From Entrophospora sp. SA101 (taxonomy: Eukaryota > Glomeromycota > Glomeromycetes > Entrophosporales > Entrophosporaceae): a stretch of 64,000 nucleotides of DNA. The notes below the pieces were generated by a model. That model did not search any database and was not told where the DNA came from. It saw nothing but the letters and a program-made list of their open reading frames with translations. This document shows, in pieces, positions 1 through 11,620 of this stretch. The first letter of the stretch is position 1, and each line of letters starts with the position of its first letter. The position numbers and the translations under genes were made by a program. Location: positions 30,302 through 94,301 of the forward strand of contig CAUDNR010000236.1 in NCBI GenBank assembly GCA_958430865.1. Direction: 5' to 3'.

Positions 1-418
1 ATTTTCTACAACATACATTTGATTTATTTGACTTATTTATTTCCTTTTTTTTATTAATAAATAAAAGTTCTTTACAATAAAAAAGTTTAACGAACATATT
101 ACAGTTAGGGTTATTTCCAAATTTGGAAGTAGAATTTACGCCACTTTGTTGATCAATTCATATATGTTTTGTATGTTACAAACGAGCCAACGTGATACTT
201 TGTACCTTTGGAAAAAATTTTTTTTTTAAAAACAAACCCTTATTATAATAATTGAAATAAATACCTTTAAACTTTTACTTTCTTAATCCACTAAACGTTT
301 TTCTTAATCCATTAATTTACTCAAAGTATGCTTTTACTTAAAATTGAGAATTTATCTACTAGAAGTCCAAATTTGTTGCTTTTTATGCTAAAATTTTGTA
401 TTTTTTTTACACTTTTCA
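1..418. other. A+T-rich stretch, no gene seen
   Basis: No convincing coding sequence or repeat. The end is pyrimidine-rich and finishes in TTTTCAG, which could be the 3' splice site feeding the reading frame that follows. Confidence 0.5.
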
Positions 419-1358
419 GTGTCAAATTCATCAGCAAGTAGTTTGCCATGCTTATTTGCAGCTCTTACTGAGAAATATTCTGAAAAAAAATTGAAATTAT
501 GCAAAACCAAACTTAATCAACGTTGGAGGCATGCATCTGGAAGCTTGGTAATGAAATGTATAAAATGTTTTACTAACTATTTTCCAGAATTATCTTTATT
601 GATAGGGTTTTTAGAAAATTATTCTCTTTGTGAAGGACACTATAATCAAATAATTTCAAATGATAATTTCCTCAAATATTTGCAAACACCTGATTTGCAA
701 ATGCCTGATTCAACTTCCAGTTCTTCTGTCAACTCAAATCCATCAAATGAAGGAAAAATATTGATGATTCATTGCTTCAACCATCTCTTGAAACAAAGGT
801 TTGTGAAACAGAAATTCAGGAATCCTCACCAGACAAATACCTTGAATATCTTATATCAGAATTAGCAAGAACAAAAGAAGCAAGTTGCAGATGAACATGA
901 GAAATATGTAGAATGCACTTACAAAATATTCAAAAAATACATTCTTGTTGAATGTTGATGATTATCATAGATTCACATCCAGAGACAATCAGTATCCTTT
1001 AATTACTAAAAATTTGTTACTTCTAGGAACCATCTACAAACATTTTTTGCAATTATGTATAATGTGATTACACTAACTATACTAATTTGAATAATTGTAG
1101 TGTATATACTCACATGTGGACATGGTTATCACAATCATTGTCTATAAAGATATCAATCTAAATGTTTGATATCTTCAAGTCAAAATCAAAAAAAATGTCA
1201 ACACTAAAAGAAAGTATGATGAAAAATATTAAATGAAAATGAATTTATTGAAAATAACGAAAATACAGTTGTTGATGATCCGGGCAATGTTGAATCAGCA
1301 ACAGATGACAGCAACAATGGAAATTTTATTAGAACAAAAATATTTTATGGGTTGTAAA
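419..1358 (+). pseudogene. relic of a dispersed Glomeromycotina gene family
   Basis: The open frame starts right after a TTTTCAG 3'-splice-like site and has no ATG of its own at the start. It encodes about 148 residues with KLKLCKTKLNQRW, then a Cys/Phe-rich stretch (MKCIKCFTNYFPEL) and LCEGHYNQII. After its stop, related coding sense continues in other frames: a KKQVADEHEKYVEC segment near 870-920, VDDYH near 955, and an Asp/Asn-rich segment near 1245-1340. The repeated frame changes show a decayed copy. The order resembles a highly repeated family I associate with Rhizophagus-type genomes, possibly transposon-borne; that is from memory. Function unknown. Confidence 0.45.
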
Positions 1359-1789
1359 TTTTGTTTTTATTAAATAAATTTGTTTGATTTTTCATACATT
1401 GTTCATTTTTCATCACAATCATGTATCTTAAATTTGTTGTGTTTACAATCATTTCATTGACATTCATTATATTAAGGTTATTTTGATTATATCGAGAGAT
1501 ATGGTCAAGAGAAGAGTTAGGAAGAGAGTTATTCTTTGACCAAGTCAAAAACCAACCCTTTAAATCCATTTTCGAGTAGTACAATTTAATTTATTAGACT
1601 ATTTCAATGGTTGCCTCCAACTTCTTAAATTCATTAATGAAACAATTGTTGGTGAAGTGATTATTGAGAAAATGAATCAAACCCATATTAATATTTATTT
1701 CTACATTTATCAAATTCGCGATTTTTAATTGGTCAATCAACAAATAGCATGGGTTAAAATTTTGTGTTCCCTCCTGTTAATTTTTGTGT

Positions 1790-2400
1790 TCCCAGAATGG
1801 TCTCTCCTGTTCAATGCACAATTCCGAATGTAGATCAGATTCTTGTACTTGCTCTCCTGTCCAATAAGCATCCAGCACAACAAAGGGATTGCTGATCATC
1901 CTCACAAATTCCAGGCACTTATTGGAAAGAAAGAATTCACCATAGATTATTTAAAATATAAAGCCAGAATATTTTTAATCAATTATTATTTTCATCTAAT
2001 TTATCAAAATATGGGAAAAAGTAGAAAGGTTAAAAAGAATGAGTATCATCTCACAACATTAAATGAGGATGTAAATTACAATGCTTACCAGCTGGATATC
2101 ATAGTTCTAAACCACCATCTAATAATAGCTGTGACTATTGTAATCAAAGATTTGAAATAAGGTATAATGTTAATATGTAATCATGCTTATCATCATAGAT
2201 GTTTTGGAGAGAAAAAACAACAGATGTAATCATTGTTTGGAATTTTATAAAAAGGGCATTGTCTCAAATATAAAATTTTATATAAATAGATTAGAAGAAA
2301 AAGATGATGCTGTTAATAATGAATTATTGCTTCATGAATATCAAACAAAGAGAATGAAGAAGATGATGATAATGACGAGTATGAAGTAAACAAAAATGAT
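1790..2400 (+). pseudogene. frameshifted zinc-finger (RING-like) protein relic
   Basis: Coding sense runs through at least three frames. Upstream is a helix-like segment (NVDQILVLALLSN, then HKFQALIGKKEFTIDYLKYK). At about 2115-2260 come paired cysteines, CDYCNQRF, CNHAYHH and CNHCLEFYKKG, spaced like a cross-braced zinc finger. A frame-internal stop separates the first and second Cys pairs. Downstream the frame becomes Asp/Glu/Lys/Met-rich. I read this as a broken member of a dispersed zinc-finger family; no intact version lies in the window. Confidence 0.4.
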
Positions 2401-4865
2401 AAAATATCATTAGATTTTAGGAATGCCCTAGAATCAATAAAAACTTGGTGAATCATAGTGTTCCATGTTGCAATCCAAAAAAAAGGTTGTAAAGGTGGTT
2501 GTAATCATTTTTATATGATGCAAAGGTGGCAGTAACCATCATCAAAAGTTGCAGCTGGTATCCTTAGTGAATTGCAAATTTTATGTAGAAAGTGGAATTA
2601 CTTACATTAACATGTCTAAATAGAATGAAGAGGTCTTAACATTTGCTTTTAATAAAAATTTGGCCATTTGTCATAATAATAAGAAAAGTTGAAAATATAT
2701 ATCAACAGGGTTGGCTTAAATTTTTTAGGTTCAAAAATGTAATAAAATTTTTCAAAAAATAGGACTTCACGTGATTTTAGTTTTCTTACTGCCAAATTTA
2801 GATACGATAGTCAATATCTAGTCTAAATTTGGTAATATTTTTCCTAAATTTAGAAATGATCATAGTGGACAAATTCCTCGCGAGCATAGTAAAGTACATG
2901 TTTTAAAAAAGAATAGAACTCTACAACAAATAATTTTTTTGAGAAAATCTCTCTATTACATTAAAACTAAAGACAGATTCTATCAACTAATAGAGCTATT
3001 TTTTTAAAAGGTAGGATAGAAAGTGACTTCTATACTTTTAAAATTTGCCCAAAATTTAGGAGGTCTTTAGACCAAGCCAACTATATATACATTGTACAAA
3101 CATATCATGTGATTTTTGATAAATTTTATTGGTTGATAAAATGGAATATATATATGTGTTAAATTCGTCAAACCTTGTCACAGCGAACTATAATAATAAT
3201 CAAACTCTTGTCATAATGGATTTTTAAAAAAAATTCTTTGCATATCACATGTAAAAACATATAAAATTTGTTTGTGTGCCATTCATGTGCTGTGGCAAGG
3301 TTTGACTATGAATTAACTGCACACTATTTGAAAGAAAAATCGAAATTGGATATTTATGAAATTTGAAGTGATCACGATTAAAAGATGTCAACTGAAACCA
3401 TGGAATTCCAGAAATATCGAAATTACATATTATTATTATCAATAAATTTTTCGACCTTTTCAATTTTCAACATTTCGGAACAATTCGGAATTCCGAAATA
3501 TTTAATTAATATTAATGACTTTAATCACGATCACATGGTAATATTGTGGCATTTAGCATTTATCATAATTATCTTTGACGATCGTCAAATGCAAATTAAC
3601 TCCGTCATACGCTATTACACCATTTAAATTGGAACTTTTATATAATTCGTTACCCACAATTTAGATATTAATAGGAAATTATCATGTCTTACTTCCACTA
3701 AACTTAAATTGTTTATATTGGAATCAAACCCCAGAAGGTATCCTCATGCAAATGTAATCCCATATGTAAACGAGATATATTCACCATCCTTGGTATCCGA
3801 TGCCCTACCTTTAAGTCTTGCAGATGAGACTAATCCTATCCTTTTAGTAAATTATATATTAATATGTTCAATTTTCATTCCACATAAAAAAACTTCGCAA
3901 CACAGGTACACCCTAACAACCAAGTTACACGAACCATAATAAAAACGAATACTACTCCCTAGAATCAGTCAACAATGTACATGTTGCAGCTTTAGTTGTT
4001 TGATTGGAGTCGTTAAATTTCATGTACTTTGTGTCTTTTTGGAATTTAGAAAAAAATAATTCATTTAATTATTCTAAGATGGATAGAAATATTTTCTATA
4101 AAAAAAAATTACTCGTTATGATTTTAATAGAAACTCTAATTTATATAATATTTTTACCTCATATAATGAACCTTAATAGTGAGTTGAATTTTAGATAATT
4201 TCTCGGGTCTCGGATAAATTTCTAAGAAAGTTCGACTATAAAAGTCATGTCAATCAATAGATTAATCATAACTTCGGGAAATTATTATTATTGTTGTTGC
4301 TATTATACCGATTTGGCAAATAAAAAAAATGCAACAATGTTTTTTTCCAAGAATGAATTCTAAAAGCCAAAAAACAGCCACAAGAAACTAGAAAACAACA
4401 ACAATAATAAAACACAAATAATTTTTTTTAGTATCTTTTTTAAATTCATATTTATTATTCATGTTGTGCTAAGTATTATTAATAATTGATTTTTTCTGTG
4501 CAATAAATTGAAGTTGTGTGTATATAAGTACACAATGTTTAAATTACGACAACATGCTTACTCTTGTTGCCATTATTGTTTACCATAATCATCACACTCA
4601 AATTCAATCTTCATTTCGATTTCCTATTCAATTCATTCACAAAATAATAAATTGTTAACACATTCCTTGAATGTTAATTGATAAAAAACAAATAATAACA
4701 ACGTTTATCTTTCTTTTATTGCTGTTAACTTTTGTTATGCTATAAATGAATGTAACACAACCCCACCAATACAAATATATCATTTATTTTTTTTCCTATT
4801 TGTTAATCACATTTCTTAAAAACCTTTCTTTTTCCAAAAATATTTTTTCCTTCAATTATAATTCC
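2401..4865. other. gene-poor A+T-rich stretch
   Basis: Short open frames exist on both strands (for example about 3385-3627 and 3709-3939) but lack family motifs, splice structure or plausible composition. I see no transposon ends or RNA gene. Confidence 0.5.
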
Positions 4866-5040
4866 TGAATTTCTCTTTGAATTTTCATTTTTCATCTTTC
4901 TTCTCTCTTCTTCTTTTCTTCTTCTTTTCTTCTTTGTTTCTTTTGTTCTTTTCTTTTTTCTTGGATACTATCTTCGATTCTTCGTCCGTTCTTTCTTCTT
5001 TTCTTTTTAGTCTTTCTAAATTCCTAATAATTTTTTCAAG
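4866..5040 (+). promoter_or_regulatory. long polypyrimidine 5' leader
   Basis: About 175 bp of almost pure T/C (TTCTTCTT-type runs) directly upstream of the ATG at 5054. Such CT-rich tracts are common in fungal promoters and leaders. It gives open frames on both strands (Phe/Leu/Ser-rich and Lys/Glu-rich) that I do not regard as genes. Confidence 0.5.
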
Positions 5041-5053
5041 AAAAAAAAAAGAG

Positions 5054-5939
5054 ATGCGATTTTGTTTTTGTTTTGGCAATTCATCGAAAAGGTAATGTTT
5101 ATATTAATTTTTTTCATTATTTATATGGTATATTTGAAATATACCAATTACCAGTTGGCGATGATGACGTAAATGCTGTAGATGTTACGTAATCGCTCGG
5201 AGAAGTAAAATTTAAAAAAAAAATTTTTTATTTTAGGAAAAAGAATTCCAAAAGATCTATTTCTAGGAATAATACTACCAATAATAACAAACTGGAAGAA
5301 AAAAGAGTTTCAACAACTGCAACATCAGCAACAATTGAGAAAAAAGGTAAATTAAATCAAAAAGAATCGAAAGAGGAGGAAGAAAAAAGATCGACATCAG
5401 AGTCAACTCATACTACTCAACAGCAAAAGGAACAAAAGGAACAAAAAGAGAAACAAAAAGAACTGCAAGAAGAACCACAAGAAGATTTGCAAGAAGGACC
5501 ACAGCAACGGCAACCTATAACTGTTAGTGATGCATTATTTGGAAATGTGAAATTTCCACCCAAAAATATTAATAGTAAGTTTTCTCTCTTTCATCAATTA
5601 TTTATAAAAAATCAATAAAATAAAATTATTCAATATTTTCAAAAATATTTTTTTAGGAGAAAGGCAAGATAAACACAGATCGAGACTTTCAACAACTGGT
5701 AAAGATTCAAATTATTTATAAACAAACAAACAGATAAATAAATAAATAAATAAATAACCTTATTATCTATAATATTATTGTTAATTAGATTCTTTGCAAG
5801 AAGACCTTGAGATTCCAGATAATTGTAAGTTAACAAAATTTAATAATAATAATTTTATTATCTAACATCTAATCATTAATCAAAAAATTTTATTGCTTCC
5901 TTTAATAAAGTGCCTGATCATAATTCAGATATAGGATAA
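5054..5939 (+). CDS. five-exon small basic/Gln-rich protein with Cys-rich N-terminus
   Basis: Exons 5054-5091, 5237-5574, 5657-5698, 5789-5824 and 5911-5939 join in phase through four GT..AG introns (about 145, 82, 90 and 86 bp) to give 160 residues. The protein starts MRFCFCFGNSSKRKK: cysteines at 4 and 6 next to a basic patch, a layout that often supports S-acylation and membrane attachment (inference). Residues about 50-105 are Lys/Glu/Gln-rich with QKEQKEQKEKQKE-type repeats, probably helical. The short C-terminal exons are acidic (DSLQEDLEIPDN, ending SDIG). I recognise no domain. Phase agreement across five exons is the main support. The pyrimidine tract just upstream fits a 5' leader. 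Confidence 0.7.
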
Positions 5940-6740
5940 AGTAAAAGCTTTTACGTTTAGTAGAATATCTTTAGCTTGATATTTTACTAACATTAATATT
6001 AATTATCATTATAATTTATAGATAAAATTAATCATAATAATAATCAATAATAATAATAGTATTAGTATTAGTAGTAATCTTCAATATTAATAAATATTAA
6101 AATTTTATTTGCCTTGATTCTTTCTAATATATTATAAAATAATTTTCTAGAATATATATTATCTAATTATACATATAATTATACATATTTTAATAATAGT
6201 CAAAGATATTTAATTTATTTTTTTGTACATAAAATATTAAAATTACTTAATCATTTTAAAGAAACTTAGAAGTTTTACAGTATTGAAAGAAGGAAGTAAG
6301 AGACAAAATTGATTCATAAGATAAATATAAATAATTTCTATATATATTAATTAAATTAAGAGTTGTGAAAAATCTAAACTAATTAATTAAACTTTTAATT
6401 AAAATATTATCATCAAAGATGATAAAACGTCAGTCTTGGTATTTTGCAAACTTGATCATTGTTGATATTTGTAAAACTTGCATGCACCTAAAGCTCCACA
6501 TGAGCCAGTTTGCATGCCAAATAACTTAATAAGTTCACAAGCTGGCTCACAGGGAGCTTAAATACTATAAATTATGATCTCATTATAATAATGATAATAA
6601 GTAATTATTTTTTCAATAATTAATTAATGATAATTCATGATTAAATGCACTATATTTACTTCTGATTATTACCATGACCATTACCATCATCAATCATAAC
6701 AGTATCCTCATCATAATCATCATCATGCTGTATTTTTGAA
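5940..6740. other. A+T-rich spacer with an imperfect hairpin
   Basis: No gene is seen. At 6491-6558 an imperfect inverted repeat pairs AGCTCCACATGAGCCAG with CTGGCTCACAGGGAGCT around a loop of about 34 nt; a small transposon remnant is possible. Confidence 0.35.
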
Positions 6741-6741
6741 G

Positions 6742-6852
6742 CTACTTTTGTAATTGTTGTTGTAGTCGTTGCAACCATTGTTTTAACTGTTGATTTTGAA
6801 GTTGTAGTTGTTGGTTTTCTTGTTGCAGTTCTTGTATTTGATCAGTGATTTT
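6742..6852 (-). pseudogene. orphan leucine-zipper-like coiled-coil exon
   Basis: Read on the minus strand, this short stretch encodes QELQQENQQLQLQNQQLK and a further QRLQQQLQK before a stop, with leucines in heptad spacing. An in-frame stop sits just upstream and I find no matching 5' exon, so it is either a last exon whose partners are unrecognisable or a fragment. Gln/Leu bias alone could also arise from CAA/TTG-rich DNA. Confidence 0.3.
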
Positions 6853-6859
6853 GGTGCAT

Positions 6860-7640
6860 CATTAGTTGTTATCAGTTGTATTTTCCGAGAAAGGAACTTT
6901 TTAGAAAAATTGCTTTTCTTCCTTTGGATTGTATTAAACATAGTTCAGGAACTTTTCTTTGAAACCCAAATCTGAGAAAATTCACAGTATTACTACTACT
7001 ATTCTTTAAATTTCTATATATTTACACAATCAAAGAATACTTATTTGGAGAAAGTCTTTTCAGTCAAAATATTTTTATGTCCTTGAGTTAAAGATAATCA
7101 TATTTGATTCCAATTATACAATGAATATTATTATATGACATTATTCTTTAGGTTTTCACTTATCGGCATATTTCAAATGATTTCAATGATCAAATTTGAC
7201 AGATTTATTTCAAGCAATTATTTAATCAAAGGTTGCTTTTTATGTTGAATAATTTCACCCTCGAGTTTTATCTTCCTGTATTAGATTAGATCACTTTATA
7301 TTCATGGACAAAAATTGCATTTGATTTATTGAAGTGCTTTACAAGTAAATTTATTAAATTCTTATTTAATGTTAAATAATATTACAGGATAAGAAGGAAT
7401 TGAGTAGAGAAGGAAGCATTGTCGAAGGAGAATTTACCAAATTTCGTTGGTTTGCTTGATGCTAAAGAAAACATTTGAAAAAATGTGATACAAAAATTTT
7501 TTTTGATGACCAAAAATATTTTCTCTCAAGATCAAATATATTATTGATAAAAATCAAAAAACAAGGATAAAAACATAATCATTAAAATTAAAAAACAAAT
7601 TTAAATTAATTAAATTTTTAAAGTATAATAACTAGAATAA
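6860..7640. other. A+T-rich spacer
   Basis: No coding sequence, repeat or RNA gene recognised. Confidence 0.4.
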
Positions 7641-7644
7641 ATTT

Positions 7645-7845
7645 ATGCCTCGACCATCTATTCAATCATCCAGATCCTCAAGAGGAGGAAGCAATAATGG
7701 TGGAAATTTCTTTACTCGTTTCCTCCGTAATGAAATTTTTGCACCAGATAAACGACGAGGAAACTTTGAAATTATTATTTCTGTGACTGTTTTTGTGGCT
7801 ACAGTAGTATTCTTACAGAACTATGGCGAACTGTTGGCTGTCTAA
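7645..7845 (+). CDS. small tail-anchored protein, Tom6-like candidate
   Basis: Single exon, 66 residues. Residues 1-22 are Ser/Arg/Gly/Asn-rich; residues 23-40 are basic (FFTRFLRNEIFAPDKRR). One hydrophobic helix at about 44-60 (IIISVTVFVATVVFL) is followed by a short lumenal tail. Size, basic region before the helix and near-C-terminal anchor match the fungal Tom6 subunit of the mitochondrial outer-membrane import pore, where Tom6 stabilises Tom40-Tom22. Sequence similarity at this length is weak, so another small outer-membrane protein is possible. The ATG is the first in the frame and lies after a very A-rich leader. Confidence 0.55.
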   Translation: MPRPSIQSSRSSRGGSNNGGNFFTRFLRNEIFAPDKRRGNFEIIISVTVFVATVVFLQNYGELLAV

Positions 7846-8124
7846 TTATTAATTATTATAGCAACATAGCAACATTAGCAATAATAATCTAGCAATAGCC
7901 AAATAATAATTACAACATACAATTATGTAATAAGATAATAAAATAAAGATTCAAAAATGATGTAACTGATAACAATGAAGTAAAAATATTGATTGATTAC
8001 AAATTAGATAATGTATCGTTTATATTATTTTTCTAAAATTTATTATTTTTCTAAATATTATTAATAAAAATATATTATCAAAATAATTTGTAGAGTTAAA
8101 ATTTATATGAATAAATATAAGGTT
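7846..8124. other. short convergent intergenic spacer
   Basis: Between the 3' ends of the Tom6-like gene and the minus-strand DUF2470 gene. It holds AATAAA-type poly(A) signals for both strands (for example AATAAAG near 7942) and nothing else recognised. Confidence 0.4.
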
Positions 8125-8860
8125 TCAATTGTTTTTTCGTTTTGTTGGTATAAAGATTTGCCAAAAATGCCCTAATATTGCTGTCATCAATACCCATTTA
8201 ATACTGGTGGATAAATCTGGTTCCCCTCTTATGTATAAAATAATTGCAACCACGAGAGCTTCTATAGCATGAATAACTATTGTAAAGTAAACAAACAGTT
8301 TTATAAAATCATAACCAAAAAACGATCTAATAGATTCTAGAAAATTGGGCAAAGGTCCTGGATAGTATGCCAATAGAATATTTAAACCAATCAATGATAA
8401 TACTGAGAAACATCTCAAAGGGCTTGGTGGATTGAATGGTGTATGATTTGGCAAAGGTGGTCTAGTATTTGACTATATAAAGAGAAAATATTCAAAATTT
8501 ATAAATTTTAGAATTTCATGATCATTTTAATTCTATTCAATCAATTCAACATACCAGTCCTAAAGCTTCTTCGCATTCATTTGCCATTTGAGTTAACATT
8601 GGTCTAACTTGGTCACAAGACCCCAATTGATGTTTATATCTAATATTAACTTCTGATTCTTTATCGTTGTCAGTCTTCACCAACATAACAAACCCAATAG
8701 AGTTAATATCTGTCATACGAGCACTAATTGCATTGCTATATCCACCATAATATTTTGCATATCCTAACAGCGTGTTTGGATGTGTATTCATGTATAATAC
8801 TAAACGTTCAGAATGTGGTGCAATTGGATCCGGAGTCTGCTGGTTTTTTGTTCTATGCAT
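8125..8860 (-). CDS. DUF2470 domain + three-TM membrane protein
   Basis: Two exons on the minus strand, 8860-8555 and 8472-8125, separated by an 82-bp intron in phase 0; 217 residues. Residues about 15-100 match the DUF2470 fold (start HSERLVLYMNTHP, then ARMTDINSIGFVM and a closing LTQMANECEEALGL), the domain found at the C-terminus of haem-utilisation and FMN split-barrel proteins. The second exon carries three predicted membrane helices (around FSVLSLIGLNILLAYY, FVYFTIVIHAIEALVVAIIL and WVLMTAILGHFWQIF), like the DUF4499/TMEM254 family. This domain pair is known as a fungal integral membrane protein of unknown role. The C-terminus is basic (PTKRKNN), likely cytosolic. Confidence 0.8.
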
Positions 8861-9690
8861 GCTTGCTTTTTGCTTTTTTTAATAATTGACAGAATTTTAA
8901 TAATGAATTAAATTATTTTTTTTTCTTTTTATAGAACGCTAGTCTTCAGTTGAATTTCGCGTGATTGTGGGATATTTATTACGGGGGACTGACGGATATG
9001 CAGGGGGTGATCACATAAACTTGCTTGATTAATCAAACTATTACTTGGATTATAAAAAATAAACAGGTATATGAAAAAACCATTATTTTTTGCCAGGGTA
9101 AACAAATACCACTAAGCATTATTCTTAACATGGAAGTTGGGACTACCAGTTCTATAAATTCTATAATAATAATAATAAATTAAGAAATTGGATAACATGC
9201 ACAATTTCAATCTTTGGGCTTAATTTTTTTATATTAACTTTAAATTTGCTTTTTAATATTAAACAAATCCGCGGAATAGATCCTGATTATTAATTGGTAG
9301 TTATTTTTAAAGATTATTTTCTTAATAATAATAAAAATTTTACCTAATAATATTAATATATATATTGCTGGATGAAATAGAATTTCAAACAAAAATAAAT
9401 TTGCATAACAGACTCTTTTCAAGAATGGCTATTATTAATAAAATGGAAATAATGTCAGTTAATTTGGTTTTTTTAATATTTTTAAAGATTAGCTACATAC
9501 TATTACTAATTTTTTTTTCACCCATTTTCTATAATTTTTTATATATATTCAGAAGTGTAATGGTTAAATTAAAAGTATTTATTTATTAATAACATTAGCA
9601 GAATCTGGAAGAGATGTATGTTATTAATATTTAATATATATAAGTTAAAAGAAAAGAAAGTTTTATTAATGATTATTAACGGTTTTATTT
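8861..9690. other. A+T-rich spacer / promoter side of the DUF2470 gene
   Basis: A slightly GC-richer patch at about 8936-9030 lies 80-170 bp upstream of the minus-strand start at 8860 and may hold its promoter. Short frames at 9240-9589 look random. Confidence 0.35.
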
Positions 9691-10200
9691 ATGCATATAT
9701 TAATTGACCAGAAAATGAAAATTATTTCAAGGATGTTACTATTATTATTAAAAGGTATGTATGTAACAGTTGTAAAAAGCAGAATTCTATTTTCACCTAT
9801 TGTAGAATCCTTAACTAAAAAGTTTACTCCATCTAAAGTCACCTTCATGTTTTCAGGAATAGTAATATCCTCTATAGACTCTGGAAATCAGCATTACAAA
9901 TTCATCTGATTGATTTACAAAGTGCTTCATTTGATGGAAGGGATGTATATACTTCTTGAGAATTAGCAGTATTAGAAATTGTACTTTGGATAATTTGTGA
10001 GGGTAGGTCATCGGCCTCTCTAGCATTTCCTTTTATTGTATTAATGGTCTTTACAACCCCAAATCGACTAGCTTCTGGAGCATGGTTATGGTCAGAAGTA
10101 CCTTGAAGATAATGTTGCTCCCTATCCAATATAGTAGTTGCTCGATCATTGCATTTTAGGACACTACATTTCTCACAACACCAGTAAAATTTATTATCAC
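9691..10200 (-). pseudogene. FLYWCH zinc finger / MULE transposase N-terminal relic
   Basis: Minus strand. From about 10190 downward the frame encodes KFYWCCEKCSVLKCNDRATT, a FLYWCH-type zinc finger with Tyr-Trp-Cys, followed by HYLQGTSDHNHAPEASR, the Cys/His-closing segment with the usual HNHAPE. Two stops occur near 9904 and 9873, and a further frame carries NFLVKDSTIGENRILLFTT, the segment that precedes the DDE core in FLYWCH-MULE proteins. The catalytic core itself is absent, so the element is dead. This organisation is typical of Mutator-like elements and their domesticated relatives in fungi and animals. Confidence 0.75.
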
Positions 10201-10692
10201 GATTTTAGGAACAATTTCGCAGATAGTGTTGTCCATTTAAAAAAATGTTAAGAGAATAAAAATAAATAGAGTGTTATGTGATAATGCAATAAGGATGTTT
10301 TTCAAGTCATTGCAAATTATGACTATATTTATATATCTTTAATTGGTTTGCCAAATTCCCAAATTAAAAATTTTGGAAATAACACATTTCTTAAATAAGA
10401 TGTATAATAGACTATTGGGGGGTGTCATACAAGTAGATCAACAAATCTAATTAATATCATTATGATAAATTAATATGTACGGTTTTTTTAATGGATGTTA
10501 CACGGAATACTATAAGGGAAAATTTACCACTTTAAAAAAATAAATAAATAAAAACAAAAAAAAAACAGAATTATATTCAGAAGATACTCTGCTGTAATAC
10601 TAATATACACAATGTTATTGCATGGCGAATTTCTAAGGAAACAATAATAAAAATAAAAATTCCAAAAGACCCGTCACAATATAACAAATGTT
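10201..10692. other. A+T-rich spacer
   Basis: No gene seen between the MULE relic and the tandem array. Confidence 0.4.
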
Positions 10693-11226
10693 GATTGTGA
10701 TTTTTTCATCACTGGTATTTGTTACCTTCAAAGACCTCTCTGTATTAATAAACCAGATATATTATACATTCCATACTCAAAGTTGGAAATAATATCTCTC
10801 TTTTTCACTGAATAGTAGCATTTTGAAAAATGTGTTTTTATTATATCCGTTATACTATTGGCAATTTTTGATGGTGACGTTTTCATCAATGGTGTTTGTT
10901 ACCTTCAAAAATCTCTCTGTACCGATAAACTAGATATATTATACTATTCCATATCCAAAGTTGGAAATAATACCTCTCTTTTTCACTGACTAGTAGCATT
11001 TTGAAAAATGTGTTTTTATTATATCCGTTACACTTTCAGCAATTTTTGATGGTGACGTTTTCATCAATGGTGTTTGTTATCTTCAAAAATCTCTCTGTAC
11101 AATAAACTAAATATATTATACTATTCTATACTCAAAGTTCGAAATGATCTCTCTCTTTTTCACTGACTAGTAGCATTTTGAAAAATGTGTTTTTATTATA
11201 TCCGTTACACTTTCAGCAATTTTTGA
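10693..11226. repeat. 177-178 bp tandem repeat, three units, cut by the assembly gap
   Basis: Three consecutive units start at 10693, 10870 and 11048; the next would start at 11225, where the N-gap follows after two bases. The units share TTTTTCATCA, GTGTTTGTTA, TCTCTCTGTA, TTTTTCACTGA and AAAAATGTGTTTTTATTATATCCG. Units 2 and 3 are closer to each other than to unit 1, as in an array growing from the right. Probably the edge of a larger satellite that stopped the assembly. Confidence 0.85.
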
Positions 11227-11236
11227 NNNNNNNNNN
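11227..11236. other. assembly gap 1 (10 N)
   Basis: Ten N of nominal length. It lies between the satellite edge and the first base of block A copy 1. Confidence 0.95.
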
Positions 11237-11429
11237 ACCCTTGTAAAAGTATTTTAAACTGTATAAAAAAAATTGAAATCAATTGTGAAAATCCATTCCT
11301 TATATAGGACGGTAATCTGAGATTTGGGATTTGAGATTTTTAATTTGGGTGGCATCTACAAGAAAAAATCATGTTGGTTAAATATAAAAAATATTATGAA
11401 ATATACATGTAATAATGATAATAATAATT

Positions 11430-11620
11430 AATTATTGAATTTAGAACAAAAAAGAGACAAACTACAACATGAAATTGACCAGTATAGAAACATAAAAGAA
11501 AACGAAATATCTCTCAAAGAACAATTACATAAAGCAGTGGTGCAGAAGACTATAATTGTCAATGAATACCAAGTTTTAACCTTTTCTTCCTCTCACTCTA
11601 TATTTGCCTCATTATGTTAA
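11430..11620 (+). CDS. 3' exon of a truncated coiled-coil protein
   Basis: A 3'-splice-like TTGAATTTAG is followed by a frame encoding QKRDKLQHEIDQYRNIKE, a charged heptad-like coil of about 45 residues, then an uncharged tail ending FASLC. There is no ATG in the open part, so this is a last or internal exon. Its 5' exons would lie across the gap about 200 bp upstream. No domain name can be given. Confidence 0.4.
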
